NCBI RefSeq assembly: GCF_033100115.1
Contig: NZ_CP136910.1
Coordinates: 992,001-1,056,000 of the forward strand
Length of the DNA: 64,000 nucleotides
Direction of reading: 5' to 3'
DNA from: Anaerocolumna sp. AGMB13020
Lineage (GTDB): Bacteria; Bacillota; Clostridia; Lachnospirales; Lachnospiraceae
The notes under the pieces are model-generated. The model was not told the DNA's origin. It did not search any database and saw only the letters and a list, made by a program, of their open reading frames with translations. This document shows positions 24,911 to 34,647 of this stretch, piece after piece. How positions within the stretch are numbered: position 1 is the first letter of the stretch; every line of letters starts with the position of its first letter. The translations under genes were made by a program, and so were the position numbers.

Positions 24911-27718
24911 TTACTCGCTGCGCAGTGCGATCACCGGATCTTTTCCTGCGGCTTTCTTGGCAGGTATAAGTCCTGCGAACAAGGTCAATGCCATACTTAA
25001 CACAATGAGCACGAATCCGCTGGTTACCGGTAACGCTGCATTAACTGCAGTAGTGTCTAACACTGCATGGATCACCGAATTAATAGGTAGGAGCAGCAGG
25101 CAGGTTATCCCGACGCCTAACAGACCGGATATAGAGCCCACAATAAAGGTCTCTGCATTAAATACCTGGGTTATATTCCTCTTAGATGCACCAATTGCAC
25201 GAAGCACTCCAATTTCTTTGGTTCGTTCCAGTACGGAAATAAAGGTAATGATTCCAATCATAATGGATGAAACAATCAGGGAAACTGCAACGAAGGCAAT
25301 AAGTACATAGGATATAACATTAATTATAGTAGTAATGGAGGACATCAGCAGTCCCACAAAATCCGTATACGTTATTTGATTTTCTTTTCCTGCAGTTTTG
25401 TTATAGTCTTCAATTGACGCGGAAATTCCGTCCTTATCTTCGAAACTGTCCGCATAAATACTGATGGAAGAGGGTGCATCAAGGCTTACAACGCCAAACG
25501 AACTCATATTGTCATCATAACTTCCGGCCTGGATATAGGTATCATAGAGCTTTAGCAAAGTCTCCTTATCCGGTTCCAGTAAATAAGCATCTAACATTGC
25601 AGCGAGACCTTCCTCATTCATTTCTGAAGATATACCAGCACCTGCTGAACCTGTTTGACCCTGAGACGGTATATCAGCTCCTGTATTCTGCGCTTCTTTG
25701 CTGTTATTCTGGTTATTTTCGGGTGATGAGGTAAGTATCGTAGTGGCAACCGCTGCTTTATCTGAGAGATTAAGTCCCGAGAGATATTTAATCGTCTCCT
25801 CTATTTTTACTTCATCTGTTTTAGGTGAAAAGGACATACCGTTTGTTACATTGATTTCCGGTGTTGCTTCCTGGGCTTTTACAACCGGACTGTTATTTGT
25901 TCGTTCTATAAGAGCATCTGTGAGAGCTTTTGTGTATCCGATGTTTCCCGAAATTGCTGTATAGGAAGCATCCTCTTCCGGTTTTATGATTCCTGAAACC
26001 TTAAGTTCGATGCTGTCCTTTAATAAGGTTTTCAGAGAATCTCTATCTTCAGCAGTATAGTCGAATACTCCATTTTCCAGCTCCATATAATAATCACTTT
26101 CTGGGAGTATATAAAAGGTCTGGTTGCTGATATCTTCATAATTCCATTTGTGACCTTCGAAAGAGATTTCTTCTCCTTTACTGATTTTTTCAAGAACTTC
26201 CTTATATTCAGCGGAGGGCAGTATACCAAGTTCATATAGTACGGAAGTAGATATCTCGTTGTTTTCATCCAGTACCAGAACTACTTCGTTATAGGCTTTG
26301 GGCCAGTTACCGTAGAGTAACTCGTAATTATCGGTTACTGCTGCGCTGATAAGGTTTCCTTGTGTTCCCGGCAGAAGTTCCTCGAACTTACTGGTAGAGG
26401 TCAGATTTCCCATGGTCATACTCCCTAAGGAAAAACCACCCATGGGCATACCGCCTGTCATAGCAGAGGTATTTCCGCTGGTAAATTCACTTCCATCCGT
26501 ATTGATAAGTTCTCCCTCCGGATCATAAGCAAACGTATCAAACTTTACATCATAGGAATAAATTATACCATTCTCCCCGACATATTGATGGATTTCACTG
26601 TCTTGTATATCCAGATATTTTTTGAATTCTGTAAGGTTATTCTCTTTGATACTGGTAGTTGCACTTTTAGCCAGTTCCATATCAGAAGAATTGGAATATA
26701 CTCCATCCAATTCATGGTCTGCATCATCAGAAATCCCGGACTGCCTTCCGGCAGCTAGTAAACTACTCAAGTCCAGAGACTGTGCTTCAATGGCAATGGG
26801 ATAAGAAGACATGGTATCCTTTTGTATGTCATCGATATAGGCATTGATTCCATTGGATAAAGATAATATCAAAGCTATTCCGATAATACCGATGGAGCCT
26901 GCAAAGGAGGTTAGAAGGGTACGGCCCTTCTTTGTTTTCAGATTGTTAAAGCTCAGGGATAATGCTGTTGATATGGACATGGATGCCTTCCCCATATTCT
27001 TATGTTCAGGGGGGGCCAGTCTCGTCTCATCAACCTCATAGGGATTGGTGTCGGATAAGATTCTTCCATCATGAAGCTTAATAATACGGCTGGCATACTC
27101 TTCTGCCAATTCCGGGTTATGGGTAACCATCACTACCAGACGGTCTTTGGCAACTTCCTTTAAAAGCTCCATTACCTGAACACTGGTTTCAGAATCCAGC
27201 GCACCAGTGGGTTCATCGGCAAGGAGAATATCCGGGTCATTTACCAAAGCCCTTGCAATAGCAACACGCTGCATCTGTCCTCCTGACATCTGATTGGGTC
27301 GTTTGTGAAGATGGCTGCCAAGCCCCATTTTTTCAAGTGCTTCCTTTGCACGCTTTCTCCGTTCGCTTTTTGAGATACCGGATATGGTAAGGGCCAACTC
27401 TACATTAGCCAGAATGGACTGATGAGGAATCAGGTTATAGCTTTGGAATACAAATCCAATTGTATGATTACGATAGGAATCCCAGTCTCTGTTGGAATAT
27501 TTTTTGGTAGAGACACTGTTAATTACGATATCTCCCGAATCATATCGGTCGAGACCGCCGATAATATTTAATAATGTTGTCTTTCCGGAACCGCTCTGTC
27601 CCAAGATAGCAACAAATTCACTGTCACGGAGATTAAAGGTAACATCATTCAGCGCTTGCTGAGTCAAACCGCCGGTAACGTATTTCTTGCATATATTTTT
27701 GATTTGAAGCATAGGCAT
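24911..27718 (-). CDS. MacB-like ABC transporter: ATPase fused to FtsX-type permease
   Basis: A 935-residue fusion. Residues 1-230 form an ATPase of the LolD/MacB class: GQSGSGKT (40-47), MSGGQMQR, LLADEPTGALDS and VTHNPEL. After a linker, one helix near 265-290 (IGIIGIALILSLSNG) leads to a large extracytoplasmic domain to about 790. The last third has the three FtsX-type helices, with the signature ERTKEIGVLRAIGASKRNI. Gram-positive members with this layout move or sense peptides, antibiotics or lipids. ATGs at 27718 and 27712 compete; AAAGGAG is better spaced for the second. It is first in the export operon, divergent from a two-component system. Confidence 0.9.
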   Translation of the reverse strand: MPMLQIKNICKKYVTGGLTQQALNDVTFNLRDSEFVAILGQSGSGKTTLLNIIGGLDRYDSGDIVINSVSTKKYSNRDWDSYRNHTIGFVFQSYNLIPHQSILANVELALTISGISKSERRKRAKEALEKMGLGSHLHKRPNQMSGGQMQRVAIARALVNDPDILLADEPTGALDSETSVQVMELLKEVAKDRLVVMVTHNPELAEEYASRIIKLHDGRILSDTNPYEVDETRLAPPEHKNMGKASMSISTALSLSFNNLKTKKGRTLLTSFAGSIGIIGIALILSLSNGINAYIDDIQKDTMSSYPIAIEAQSLDLSSLLAAGRQSGISDDADHELDGVYSNSSDMELAKSATTSIKENNLTEFKKYLDIQDSEIHQYVGENGIIYSYDVKFDTFAYDPEGELINTDGSEFTSGNTSAMTGGMPMGGFSLGSMTMGNLTSTSKFEELLPGTQGNLISAAVTDNYELLYGNWPKAYNEVVLVLDENNEISTSVLYELGILPSAEYKEVLEKISKGEEISFEGHKWNYEDISNQTFYILPESDYYMELENGVFDYTAEDRDSLKTLLKDSIELKVSGIIKPEEDASYTAISGNIGYTKALTDALIERTNNSPVVKAQEATPEINVTNGMSFSPKTDEVKIEETIKYLSGLNLSDKAAVATTILTSSPENNQNNSKEAQNTGADIPSQGQTGSAGAGISSEMNEEGLAAMLDAYLLEPDKETLLKLYDTYIQAGSYDDNMSSFGVVSLDAPSSISIYADSFEDKDGISASIEDYNKTAGKENQITYTDFVGLLMSSITTIINVISYVLIAFVAVSLIVSSIMIGIITFISVLERTKEIGVLRAIGASKRNITQVFNAETFIVGSISGLLGVGITCLLLLPINSVIHAVLDTTAVNAALPVTSGFVLIVLSMALTLFAGLIPAKKAAGKDPVIALRSE

Positions 27719-27766
27719 TTTCTCCTTTTAGCATTAATTTTTTTAGTAGGCCTTTCAACGAAACCG

Positions 27767-27824
27767 ATTATATACAGGAAAGAAAAACTGAAAATTAACA
27801 AAAAAAGAAAAACAGAAAATTAAT
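27767..27824 (-). promoter_or_regulatory. ABC operon control region: -10 box plus two direct repeats (putative response-regulator sites)
   Basis: On the minus strand a TATAAT (27772-27767) has no good -35. In its place begin two near-identical 21-bp direct repeats (27779-27799 and 27804-27824, 25-bp period, core TTAATTTTC-T/A-GTTTTTCTTT). A weak -35 overlapped by direct repeats is how OmpR-family activators commonly work, and such a regulator gene is divergent here. Confidence 0.5.
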
Positions 27825-27981
27825 TTGAGTAAAAACAAGCTTAATTCGTTCGGATTTCAGTACAAAATGGTCTTCAGTTTATTTTGAGTTAACGTTTATG
27901 GTATAATATTTATTTAGAGATATAGCCAGAGGTTTACCTCTGGATTTCAACTTATACAATACAAACGGAGGTAATGATTTC

Positions 27982-28659
27982 ATGTTTCATATATTGGTTA
28001 CAGAAGATGATAAGAATACCGCCAGGCTTATGAAAGCAGTCTTAAAACATGCCGGTTATGAAGTTTTTCTGGCAGAAAACGGAGTGGAAGCATTGGATAT
28101 AATGGATACCCAGCATATAGATCTGGTTGTATTAGATATTATGATGCCGAAAATGGATGGTTATGAATTTACGGAACAGCTGCGCAGCTGTCACAATAAT
28201 ACGCCTATCCTTATGGTAACGGCGAAACAGCTGCCGGAGGATAAATGCAAGGGTTTCATTTCCGGAACAGATGATTACATGGTAAAACCTGTGAATGAAG
28301 AAGAGATGCTCTTACGTATCAAGGCACTTTTACGCCGCGCCAGGATTGTGAATGAACACAAACTGCTTTTAGGAAAGGTAACCCTTGATTATGACGCTCT
28401 TACGGTAGAGCGGGAAGACGAGAAGCAGACCCTGCCTCAGAAGGAATTCTATCTGCTCTATAAGCTTTTAGCTTATCCTGATAAAATTTTTACCCGAATT
28501 CAGCTAATGGATGAAATATGGGGTATGGAGTCTGAGACCGTCGATACTACAGTAAATGTTCATATCAACCGGCTTCGTAAGCGTTTTGAAGGATATCCGG
28601 AGTTTGAGATCGTCGCTATTCGGGGAATCGGTTATAAGGCGGTGAAAAAGTGTGAGTAG
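27982..28659 (+). CDS. OmpR-family response regulator
   Basis: A 225-residue regulator. The receiver domain (1-120) has the acidic pair Glu8-Asp9, phosphoacceptor Asp52 (VLDIMMP), Thr79 in VTAK, and the expected late Lys in MVKPV. The C-terminal winged helix (about 130-222) has the OmpR recognition-helix pattern TTVNVHINRLRKRF. GGAGGT precedes the ATG. It overlaps the kinase gene by 8 nt and is divergent from the ABC operon, which it probably activates. Confidence 0.95.
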   Translation: MFHILVTEDDKNTARLMKAVLKHAGYEVFLAENGVEALDIMDTQHIDLVVLDIMMPKMDGYEFTEQLRSCHNNTPILMVTAKQLPEDKCKGFISGTDDYMVKPVNEEEMLLRIKALLRRARIVNEHKLLLGKVTLDYDALTVEREDEKQTLPQKEFYLLYKLLAYPDKIFTRIQLMDEIWGMESETVDTTVNVHINRLRKRFEGYPEFEIVAIRGIGYKAVKKCE

Positions 28660-29692
28660 GCTTCATAACAGATTAAAAAAATTCCAAATGGCTATGTTTT
28701 TTGCTGTCATAATATTTATTATCATGCTATTTACCATGCTGCTCATGCTTGTTGGAATATTTGCTTTAAGTCAGCTTGGAATAGTTAAACCCCATCCTAC
28801 CATTGCACCGTTTTTTATGTTTGCAATCTTTAGTATTATAGTAGGAACTATTGTTGCGATGTTATTCAGCCGTTTTCCGCTATCCCCTCTGCGAGAGATT
28901 ATTTCTGCTTTTGACAGATTAGCAGAAGGTGAATTTGATGTGCGGATTCATTTAAGAGGCCCGGAAGAATTACAGAATTTAAGCAGTAGCTTTAACCACA
29001 TGGCAGAAGAACTGGGAAGTATCGAGATGCTTCGATCGGACTTTGTAAATAATTTTTCACACGAATTTAAGACTCCGATTGTATCTGTAAGAGGTTTTGC
29101 CAAAATTCTTAAATATGAAGATCTGACCAAAGAAGAACGGGACGAATATCTGGATATTATTATATATGAATCGGAACGTCTGGCTGCACTTGCGACTAAT
29201 GTGCTTAATCTCTCCAAGGTAGAAAACCAGGTTATCTTAAAGGACAAAACTTCTTATAACGGCAGCGAACAGATAAGACGGATAATCGCTATACTTGAGA
29301 ATAAGTGGGCTGAGAAAAACATTGAGATCCTTTTTGATTACGATGAGATTAATTTCTGTGGAAATGAAGAACTGTTAAATCAGTTATGGACAAACCTTAT
29401 CGATAATGCCATTAAGTTCTCACCAAAGAATTCTACGATATCAATTAACATCAGTCAAAAACCCGAGAAAATAACAATAACGGTCTCCGATCAGGGAATA
29501 GGCATTAGTCAGGGAGCTGCCGATCGTATATTTGATAAATTCTATCAGGGGGATACTTCCCATGCAACGAAAGGCAATGGTATCGGCTTAACAATAGCCA
29601 AACGAATCGTCGAACTGCATGAAGGTACGATAACAGTAAAAAACAATGATATCGGCACCTCATTTATTGTTGACTTGCCTATGCACGATTGA
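28652..29692 (+). CDS. Sensor histidine kinase with short extracytoplasmic loop
   Basis: A 346-residue kinase from a GTG inside the end of the regulator gene. Two membrane helices (about 14-38 and 50-72) leave only a very short outside loop, so it likely senses through the membrane or a partner transporter, as in Bce-type systems. A HAMP region follows (about 73-125), then HisKA with SHEFKTP (phosphoacceptor His) and the ATPase domain with N-box NLIDNAIKFS, DQGIGIS and GNGIGLTIAKRI. It should phosphorylate the overlapping regulator and control the MacB-like/exporter operon. Confidence 0.93.
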   Translation: MSRLHNRLKKFQMAMFFAVIIFIIMLFTMLLMLVGIFALSQLGIVKPHPTIAPFFMFAIFSIIVGTIVAMLFSRFPLSPLREIISAFDRLAEGEFDVRIHLRGPEELQNLSSSFNHMAEELGSIEMLRSDFVNNFSHEFKTPIVSVRGFAKILKYEDLTKEERDEYLDIIIYESERLAALATNVLNLSKVENQVILKDKTSYNGSEQIRRIIAILENKWAEKNIEILFDYDEINFCGNEELLNQLWTNLIDNAIKFSPKNSTISINISQKPEKITITVSDQGIGISQGAADRIFDKFYQGDTSHATKGNGIGLTIAKRIVELHEGTITVKNNDIGTSFIVDLPMHD

Positions 29693-29728
29693 ATTAAGTT
29701 AAACAGCGGGTCTGCTATGTATTTTCTA

Positions 29729-29747
29729 GCCTGTTATGATAACAGGC
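29729..29747. repeat. Perfect short hairpin behind the kinase gene
   Basis: GCCTGTTA-TGA-TAACAGGC (8-bp arms, 3-nt loop). It overlaps an alternative ACAGG/CCTGT hairpin (29743-29758) that is followed by a T-rich run and could be the terminator of the two-component operon. Confidence 0.4.
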
Positions 29748-29787
29748 CTATGACCTGTTTCTCATTTTGTTCAAATTTTCTTTGCAA

Positions 29788-29825
29788 ATTGAACCTAAGA
29801 ATTAAAATTGAACCTAAGAATTAAA
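29788..29825. repeat. 19-bp tandem duplication
   Basis: The unit ATTGAACCTAAGAATTAAA occurs twice head to tail without a mismatch, between the kinase gene and the next terminator. It probably arose by slippage; no function is suggested. Confidence 0.8.
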
Positions 29826-29827
29826 AT

Positions 29828-29881
29828 AAAATCCATGAAGTTCTCAGAAACATTTTATTCTGACAGCACTTCATGGATTTT
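29828..29881. terminator. Bidirectional terminator hairpin
   Basis: AAAATCCATGAAGT (29828-29841) pairs with ACTTCATGGATTTT (29868-29881), a perfect 14-bp stem with A-rich and T-rich edges on both strands. It lies between the convergent kinase gene and the small membrane protein gene. Confidence 0.75.
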
Positions 29882-29969
29882 ATGTATACACAATATGTAA
29901 CATCTTTATTCTTATAACATCTTGCTCTTGTAGTAAACCATTCGCTTTCTTCCGTAATACAGCATTTAG

Positions 29970-30176
29970 TTATTCATTTTCATTATTATTATTACCAAAC
30001 ACTTTCGCTATTAATAGAAGAATTACACCAATAACAATACTGGCAATTTCAACTGTACGTCTGTATTCTCCCAGAAAAAATAAGAATTTAAACTGCAGTC
30101 CTACAAATGATAAAGCCAATGAAATTAATCCTATAACAAATAGGAAAGCTCCAACCTTTGATACCTTGTCAAACAT
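29970..30176 (-). CDS. Small two-helix membrane protein
   Basis: A 68-residue protein from the ATG at 30176, which has GGGAGG at 7 nt; an in-frame start 15 nt upstream would swallow that site. Two hydrophobic helices (about 8-29 and 42-59) flank a short loop FLGEYRRT, and the tail is NNNNENE. No family is recognised. It may be a stress-type membrane protein. It is convergent with the two-component system and has its own start region. Confidence 0.7.
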   Translation of the reverse strand: MFDKVSKVGAFLFVIGLISLALSFVGLQFKFLFFLGEYRRTVEIASIVIGVILLLIAKVFGNNNNENE

Positions 30177-30313
30177 ATAACTTCCTCCCACATTTTGTTA
30201 ATATTATACCTTCGTAATTATATCAAATAAAAGCAAAACCGTACACACAATTTTTCACAATATGATATAATTTTACATTTTACTTCCTTTTCCGTATGTG
30301 GGTATCTATCCTT

Positions 30314-33300
30314 TTAGTCTTTCTCGATCTCAATCATAAGTTCTAATATTTGAGTTTCCAGATTATCGATTTGCTTATTCTTTTCCTCTAGTAATTCGGT
30401 TAACCGTATAGTTTCTGTATCCTTATCTGCTCTATGCTTAAAATCTAAAAAATTAGTATTTAATACATCGTAGCTTTGCTGTAATTCCTTATTTTTGTCA
30501 ACCAGCTGCTGTATTAATTTCACCTGTTCATCAATTTTTTCATTTTGCTTTGCTAATGCCTTATACTGTTCAAAGCTTGAGTCCTTCTGCATTTCCAGAG
30601 TATGAGTAACTGAATTGATGTTTTCTTCTTGTTGTTTCATATTGCTTAATAACATTATTTTCTCTGCTTCAGTGTCTCTAAGCTTTAAACTCAGCTCTTC
30701 AATAGCATCTTCAGAATTTCTGATTTCTTCAGTTAATTTCTCATTCTCTCTTGACAATTGACTTAACTGCGAAAGCTTTTCATTGATTTCATCTGCCTTA
30801 TTTGCATCTTCCTGATGAAGTTTATGCAGTTTTTGTTCTAAACGATATACCTGCTGTTTTCTCTGCTCCAGCTGCTCTTGTACTTTCAGAACTGCCTCTG
30901 TACCAGTATCTTCTGATATTGTTAACGCTTCTTGTTGATGCTGTAATTGCTCCTTCTCTTGTTGTATCTGTTCTTTCTGCTGCTGTACCAGGTCTTTCTC
31001 CTGCTGTACCTGGTCCTTCTGTTGCTGTATCTGGTCTCTCTCCAGCTGCACCTGTTCCTTCTGTTGCTGTATCTGGTCTCTCTCCTGCTGTACCTGGTCC
31101 TTCTGTTGCTGTATCTGGTCTCTCTCAAGAGTCACTGTCTCTAACTGTTCTGTAAGAAGCTCTATCTCTTTCTTTGCATTTTTCCGGATCTCTTCCAGTT
31201 CCAAGGCAGACTGCCTGTGATAATTTTTTTGTGTTTCTTCTGCCTGTTCCTGTATCTTGTATATTTCAAGTTCTGTAAGTTTCTTATATTCCTCCAGCTC
31301 TTTTATAGATGCCAGCCTGACTTCAGATAATTCCTGTTCTTTTACTCTCTTGTATTCCTCAAGCTGTTGTTCCGTCTTTTTCCTGTATTCTTCCTGTTTC
31401 AGGTCAGTTACCTGTTTATATTCTTTCAGTGTTTGATCCGCTTCCACTTGTAATTCATACTTTTCTTGCTGTAATTGTTCTTTGAGATGAGATAATTCCT
31501 CGTTATATTTGTTTTGCAACTCCGATTTTTCTATTTGGAACTGTTCTTTCAAAAACTCAAATTCAAGCAAGGAGTCTTTACTGATTTTCTCTTTTTCTTT
31601 CAGCAGCCCTTGATTCTCTTCTACGGCAAATTTAAGTTTATCTGAGATAATATCAATTTTTTCCTCTGAAACTTTTATAAGCTTAAGCAGTTTTTCTTTT
31701 TCATTGATAACTTCTGTTATCTGCTCTTCCAGAAGATATTTCTCTTTCAGGGCTTCCTCTTTCATCTGCTCTGTTTCAAGGAATGCCAGCTCCTTGTGTT
31801 CTTCTATTTCTTTCTCAGCCTGTGCTTTTATTTTTATCATTTCTTGTTTTGTCTGCTGTTTTAGATTCTCTAACTCAGATTCAGAAATTTCAGTTAACTG
31901 TTTATATTCTTCCAGCTGTTGCTCTGCCATCAGTTTATAATCCTTAAAAGCCTGTTCTGCAAGTAATGCCTTCTCATCGTTTTCTTTCTGTAAATGCATT
32001 TTGATCTGCGAAATCTTTTCTTCATAGCTTATTTGTAGTTCTGTTTTTTCTTTTTGGAATTGTTCCTTCAGGCTATTTAACTCTTGCTCTGTCTGAATTC
32101 TAAGCTCTTCTCTCTGATTCTGTAATTCCTGGCTCATAGCTTCTAATCCCTGGTTCTTAGCTTCTAATTCCTGGCTCTTAACTTCTAATTCCTGGTTCTT
32201 AGCTTCTAATCCCTGGTTCTTAGCTTCTAATTTCTGGTTTTTAACTTCTAATTCCTGGTTCATAGCTTCTAATCCCTGGTTCTTAGCTTCTAATTCCTGG
32301 TTTTTAGCTTCTAATTCCTGGTTCTTAGCTTCTAATCCCTGGTTCTTAGCTTCTGATTCCTGGTTTTTAGCTTCTAATTCCTGGTTCTTAGCTTCTAATT
32401 CCTGGATATCTACATATAATTCTTGATTTTCTGCCTCTGTAAATTTAAGTTTATCTGAGATGTGATTTTTTTCATCTGTTACCGTGCTGATTTGATTATG
32501 TAATAGCTCATTTTCATAAACAGCTTCTGTTATCTGATCTTTAAGCTGCTTCTTTTCTTTTTCTGCATTATCGATTAATTCTTCCTGCTCAAGAATCGCA
32601 AATTCTCTAATCTCTTCTATTTCCTTATCCATTTGCTTCTTGTATTGCTCTAACTCTTGTGCGGTCTGGGTTTTAACGGCCTCTATTTCTCCTTCGGCAA
32701 GTATTTTAGTACTGCTTTTTTCTTGCTCTGCCTGCTGCTTATAGGCCTCCAGTTCTTGGGCAGTTTGATTTATGATATTGCTTATGTCCTGTTCTGCTTG
32801 TTTCTTACATTCATTTATTTCTTGTGCAGCAAGTGCTTTCGTAGTTTCATTTTCTTCCCTTAATTCGTTGATAACACGGGAGATTTCTTCCTCACATTTG
32901 GATTGCTGTTCAGATCTCTGAAGTTCAAACTGTTGATTTAACTCTTTTATCTTCAGACTTGTCTGCTCTTTCAATTCTTCCTTATCGACCTGTAATTTCT
33001 GCTTCTCTTCTTTGGTTTGGTTCAACTCCAGAATAACCTTCTTTGTTTCTTCTCCCGATAATTCAATAAGTTCTTCCAGTTTAATTATCTTTGATGTTAA
33101 TTCTTCTGCTTTATGATTCAGACCTTCAAGCTGTTGATTAAGCTTCTCTTTCACATTCTCTGCTGTATTCAGCTGATTTTCCATATCCTTCATTTGAGAG
33201 TGCAATTCTTCCTTCTCGGTTAACAAAGATTGATTTCTTTCTGCACAGGAATTTAATTCTGCTTTTAATTCCGCTTGCGAGGTAGTTAATTCTTCCTCAA

Positions 33301-34399
33301 AAGCAGCCATAGTCTCAATTTCATAGGTTTTTGATTGTAGGTCAGCCGTTGCATTTAGGAGTTCCAGCTTTGACTGTTCCAAATCAGTTTTCAATTCCTT
33401 TAGGGTATTGCTTAATTCTTGATTGTATGCTTTTTCTTGCTCTAAACTTGCAATGATTTCACTATGTTCTTTTTCGTATATTACTTTTTCTGCTTCAAAA
33501 GCCTCTATTGTTTCAGTCTTTCGCTTTAATTCATCCTCAGATTTTGTGTAAGCAGCTCTAACCTGGCCTAATTCCGTTTCAAATTTTTTAATTTGCTCCG
33601 TTAATTTGCTTTGCTGTATTTCATTATTCTTTAATTGATTTTTCGTAGCGAGAAGCTCTTTTGCCTGTTCTTCCAAGTCTCTTGTTTTGTTCTTTAACTG
33701 TAAAGCCACCTGCCCAAGATTATTTTTTGCTTCTTCCGATTCTTTTTTCAACGTATCATACTGGGTTGTTAATAGAAGTAGCTCTTCCTTTTGCTGGTTT
33801 GCAGCTTCCTCTAATTCTTTCAGCTGGGTAAGGTTATTGGTAAGGCTGGTGTTCTTTGCCTCAAGTTCTGTTTCCAATACCTTCGATTGCTCTGTAAGGT
33901 TTGCTATTACACTTTCTTTCTCAGCAAATTTCACTTCTGCTTCTTCCAATAATTCTGCATACTCTTTGATCTGATTATCCCTGGCTTCCGCTTTTGCTTT
34001 TTGGATAGCCAGCTCTTCTTCACACAATCTTTTTTGCTCTTCCAATTCCGTGAAATTTGCCTGCTGGTCTTTTATGATATTGGATAAGCTATCCTTCTCA
34101 ACATACAGAGCTGAAATCTTTGCTTTATGATCCGCTACGTCACTGCTTAAACGTGTAATTTGGTTTTCTCTTTCTTTCACATATTCTTCTACCTGGTCTG
34201 TAATCACATTATATTTTGCAATTTCACCCTGGTAAAAGGATATCTTCTTTTGGAGCTGCCTTGCTTCCTGTTCTTTTTTTTCTAATTGTACCTTGCTCTT
34301 ATCGTAATTATTGCTTAGTTCCTCTATTATATAAAGGCTATTATCATAGTCCTGTTCTAATTTTGCTAATCGTTGTTTGTCCTGTTTCGATAATATCAT
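30314..34399 (-). CDS. Giant coiled-coil protein with heptad-repeat arrays
   Basis: A 1361-residue protein built almost wholly of charged, Lys/Glu/Gln-rich alpha-helix, with no signal peptide, membrane helix or ATP-binding motif, so it is cytosolic and not an SMC ATPase. The heptad pattern runs from residue 1 (KQDKQRLAKLEQDYDNSL) to the end. Two parts are nearly perfect repeats: about 13 copies of a 7-residue unit like NQELEAK, and a block of 14-residue units like DQIQQQKDQVQQER. Another large repeat is suggested by similar long stretches (KEQ, EEYKQ, LTELE) in the middle. It could be a filament or scaffold, comparable in style to crescentin- or FilP-like proteins, but no family is recognised. 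Confidence 0.85.
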   Translation of the reverse strand: MILSKQDKQRLAKLEQDYDNSLYIIEELSNNYDKSKVQLEKKEQEARQLQKKISFYQGEIAKYNVITDQVEEYVKERENQITRLSSDVADHKAKISALYVEKDSLSNIIKDQQANFTELEEQKRLCEEELAIQKAKAEARDNQIKEYAELLEEAEVKFAEKESVIANLTEQSKVLETELEAKNTSLTNNLTQLKELEEAANQQKEELLLLTTQYDTLKKESEEAKNNLGQVALQLKNKTRDLEEQAKELLATKNQLKNNEIQQSKLTEQIKKFETELGQVRAAYTKSEDELKRKTETIEAFEAEKVIYEKEHSEIIASLEQEKAYNQELSNTLKELKTDLEQSKLELLNATADLQSKTYEIETMAAFEEELTTSQAELKAELNSCAERNQSLLTEKEELHSQMKDMENQLNTAENVKEKLNQQLEGLNHKAEELTSKIIKLEELIELSGEETKKVILELNQTKEEKQKLQVDKEELKEQTSLKIKELNQQFELQRSEQQSKCEEEISRVINELREENETTKALAAQEINECKKQAEQDISNIINQTAQELEAYKQQAEQEKSSTKILAEGEIEAVKTQTAQELEQYKKQMDKEIEEIREFAILEQEELIDNAEKEKKQLKDQITEAVYENELLHNQISTVTDEKNHISDKLKFTEAENQELYVDIQELEAKNQELEAKNQESEAKNQGLEAKNQELEAKNQELEAKNQGLEAMNQELEVKNQKLEAKNQGLEAKNQELEVKSQELEAKNQGLEAMSQELQNQREELRIQTEQELNSLKEQFQKEKTELQISYEEKISQIKMHLQKENDEKALLAEQAFKDYKLMAEQQLEEYKQLTEISESELENLKQQTKQEMIKIKAQAEKEIEEHKELAFLETEQMKEEALKEKYLLEEQITEVINEKEKLLKLIKVSEEKIDIISDKLKFAVEENQGLLKEKEKISKDSLLEFEFLKEQFQIEKSELQNKYNEELSHLKEQLQQEKYELQVEADQTLKEYKQVTDLKQEEYRKKTEQQLEEYKRVKEQELSEVRLASIKELEEYKKLTELEIYKIQEQAEETQKNYHRQSALELEEIRKNAKKEIELLTEQLETVTLERDQIQQQKDQVQQERDQIQQQKEQVQLERDQIQQQKDQVQQEKDLVQQQKEQIQQEKEQLQHQQEALTISEDTGTEAVLKVQEQLEQRKQQVYRLEQKLHKLHQEDANKADEINEKLSQLSQLSRENEKLTEEIRNSEDAIEELSLKLRDTEAEKIMLLSNMKQQEENINSVTHTLEMQKDSSFEQYKALAKQNEKIDEQVKLIQQLVDKNKELQQSYDVLNTNFLDFKHRADKDTETIRLTELLEEKNKQIDNLETQILELMIEIEKD
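30930..31125 (-). repeat. Coding tandem repeat, 42-bp units (14 residues)
   Basis: Successive units encode variants of DQIQQQKDQVQQER. The DNA itself is repeated (CTGTTGCTGTATCTGGTCTC on the plus strand recurs), so this is a recent in-frame expansion of two coiled-coil heptads. Confidence 0.85.
32126..32403 (-). repeat. Coding tandem repeat, 21-bp units (one heptad each)
   Basis: About 13 copies of a 21-bp unit encoding variants of NQELEAK. Each unit equals exactly one coiled-coil heptad, so copy-number change keeps both frame and heptad phase. Variants swap E/G/K at position 3 and A/V or K/M/S later. Confidence 0.92.
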
Positions 34400-34647
34400 C
34401 CGTGTCTTTCCCTTCTGTCTGCTGTCTACCCCTTACTGTCAACTCTTTGCGGTATTTTACATCCCTTCAGGCTGGGTAACAAGGACTATATTATACTTGT
34501 TTTTTCAGGAAAAATCCATGATTTTTGACACTTCGTCTGTACTTTTTATGATTATGGGGAAATTTGTCTGATTAATTTACTAAAAATGTTAAAACAAATG
34601 CTCTGGTAACATCAATTCATATACTTTTAGCACTATGAAGAGTAATT

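Noticed and set aside
32126..32403. Regularly spaced 21-bp repeats that could suggest a CRISPR or other non-coding array
   Set aside because: The units abut without spacers and stay in frame inside a long coding sequence, encoding coiled-coil heptads.
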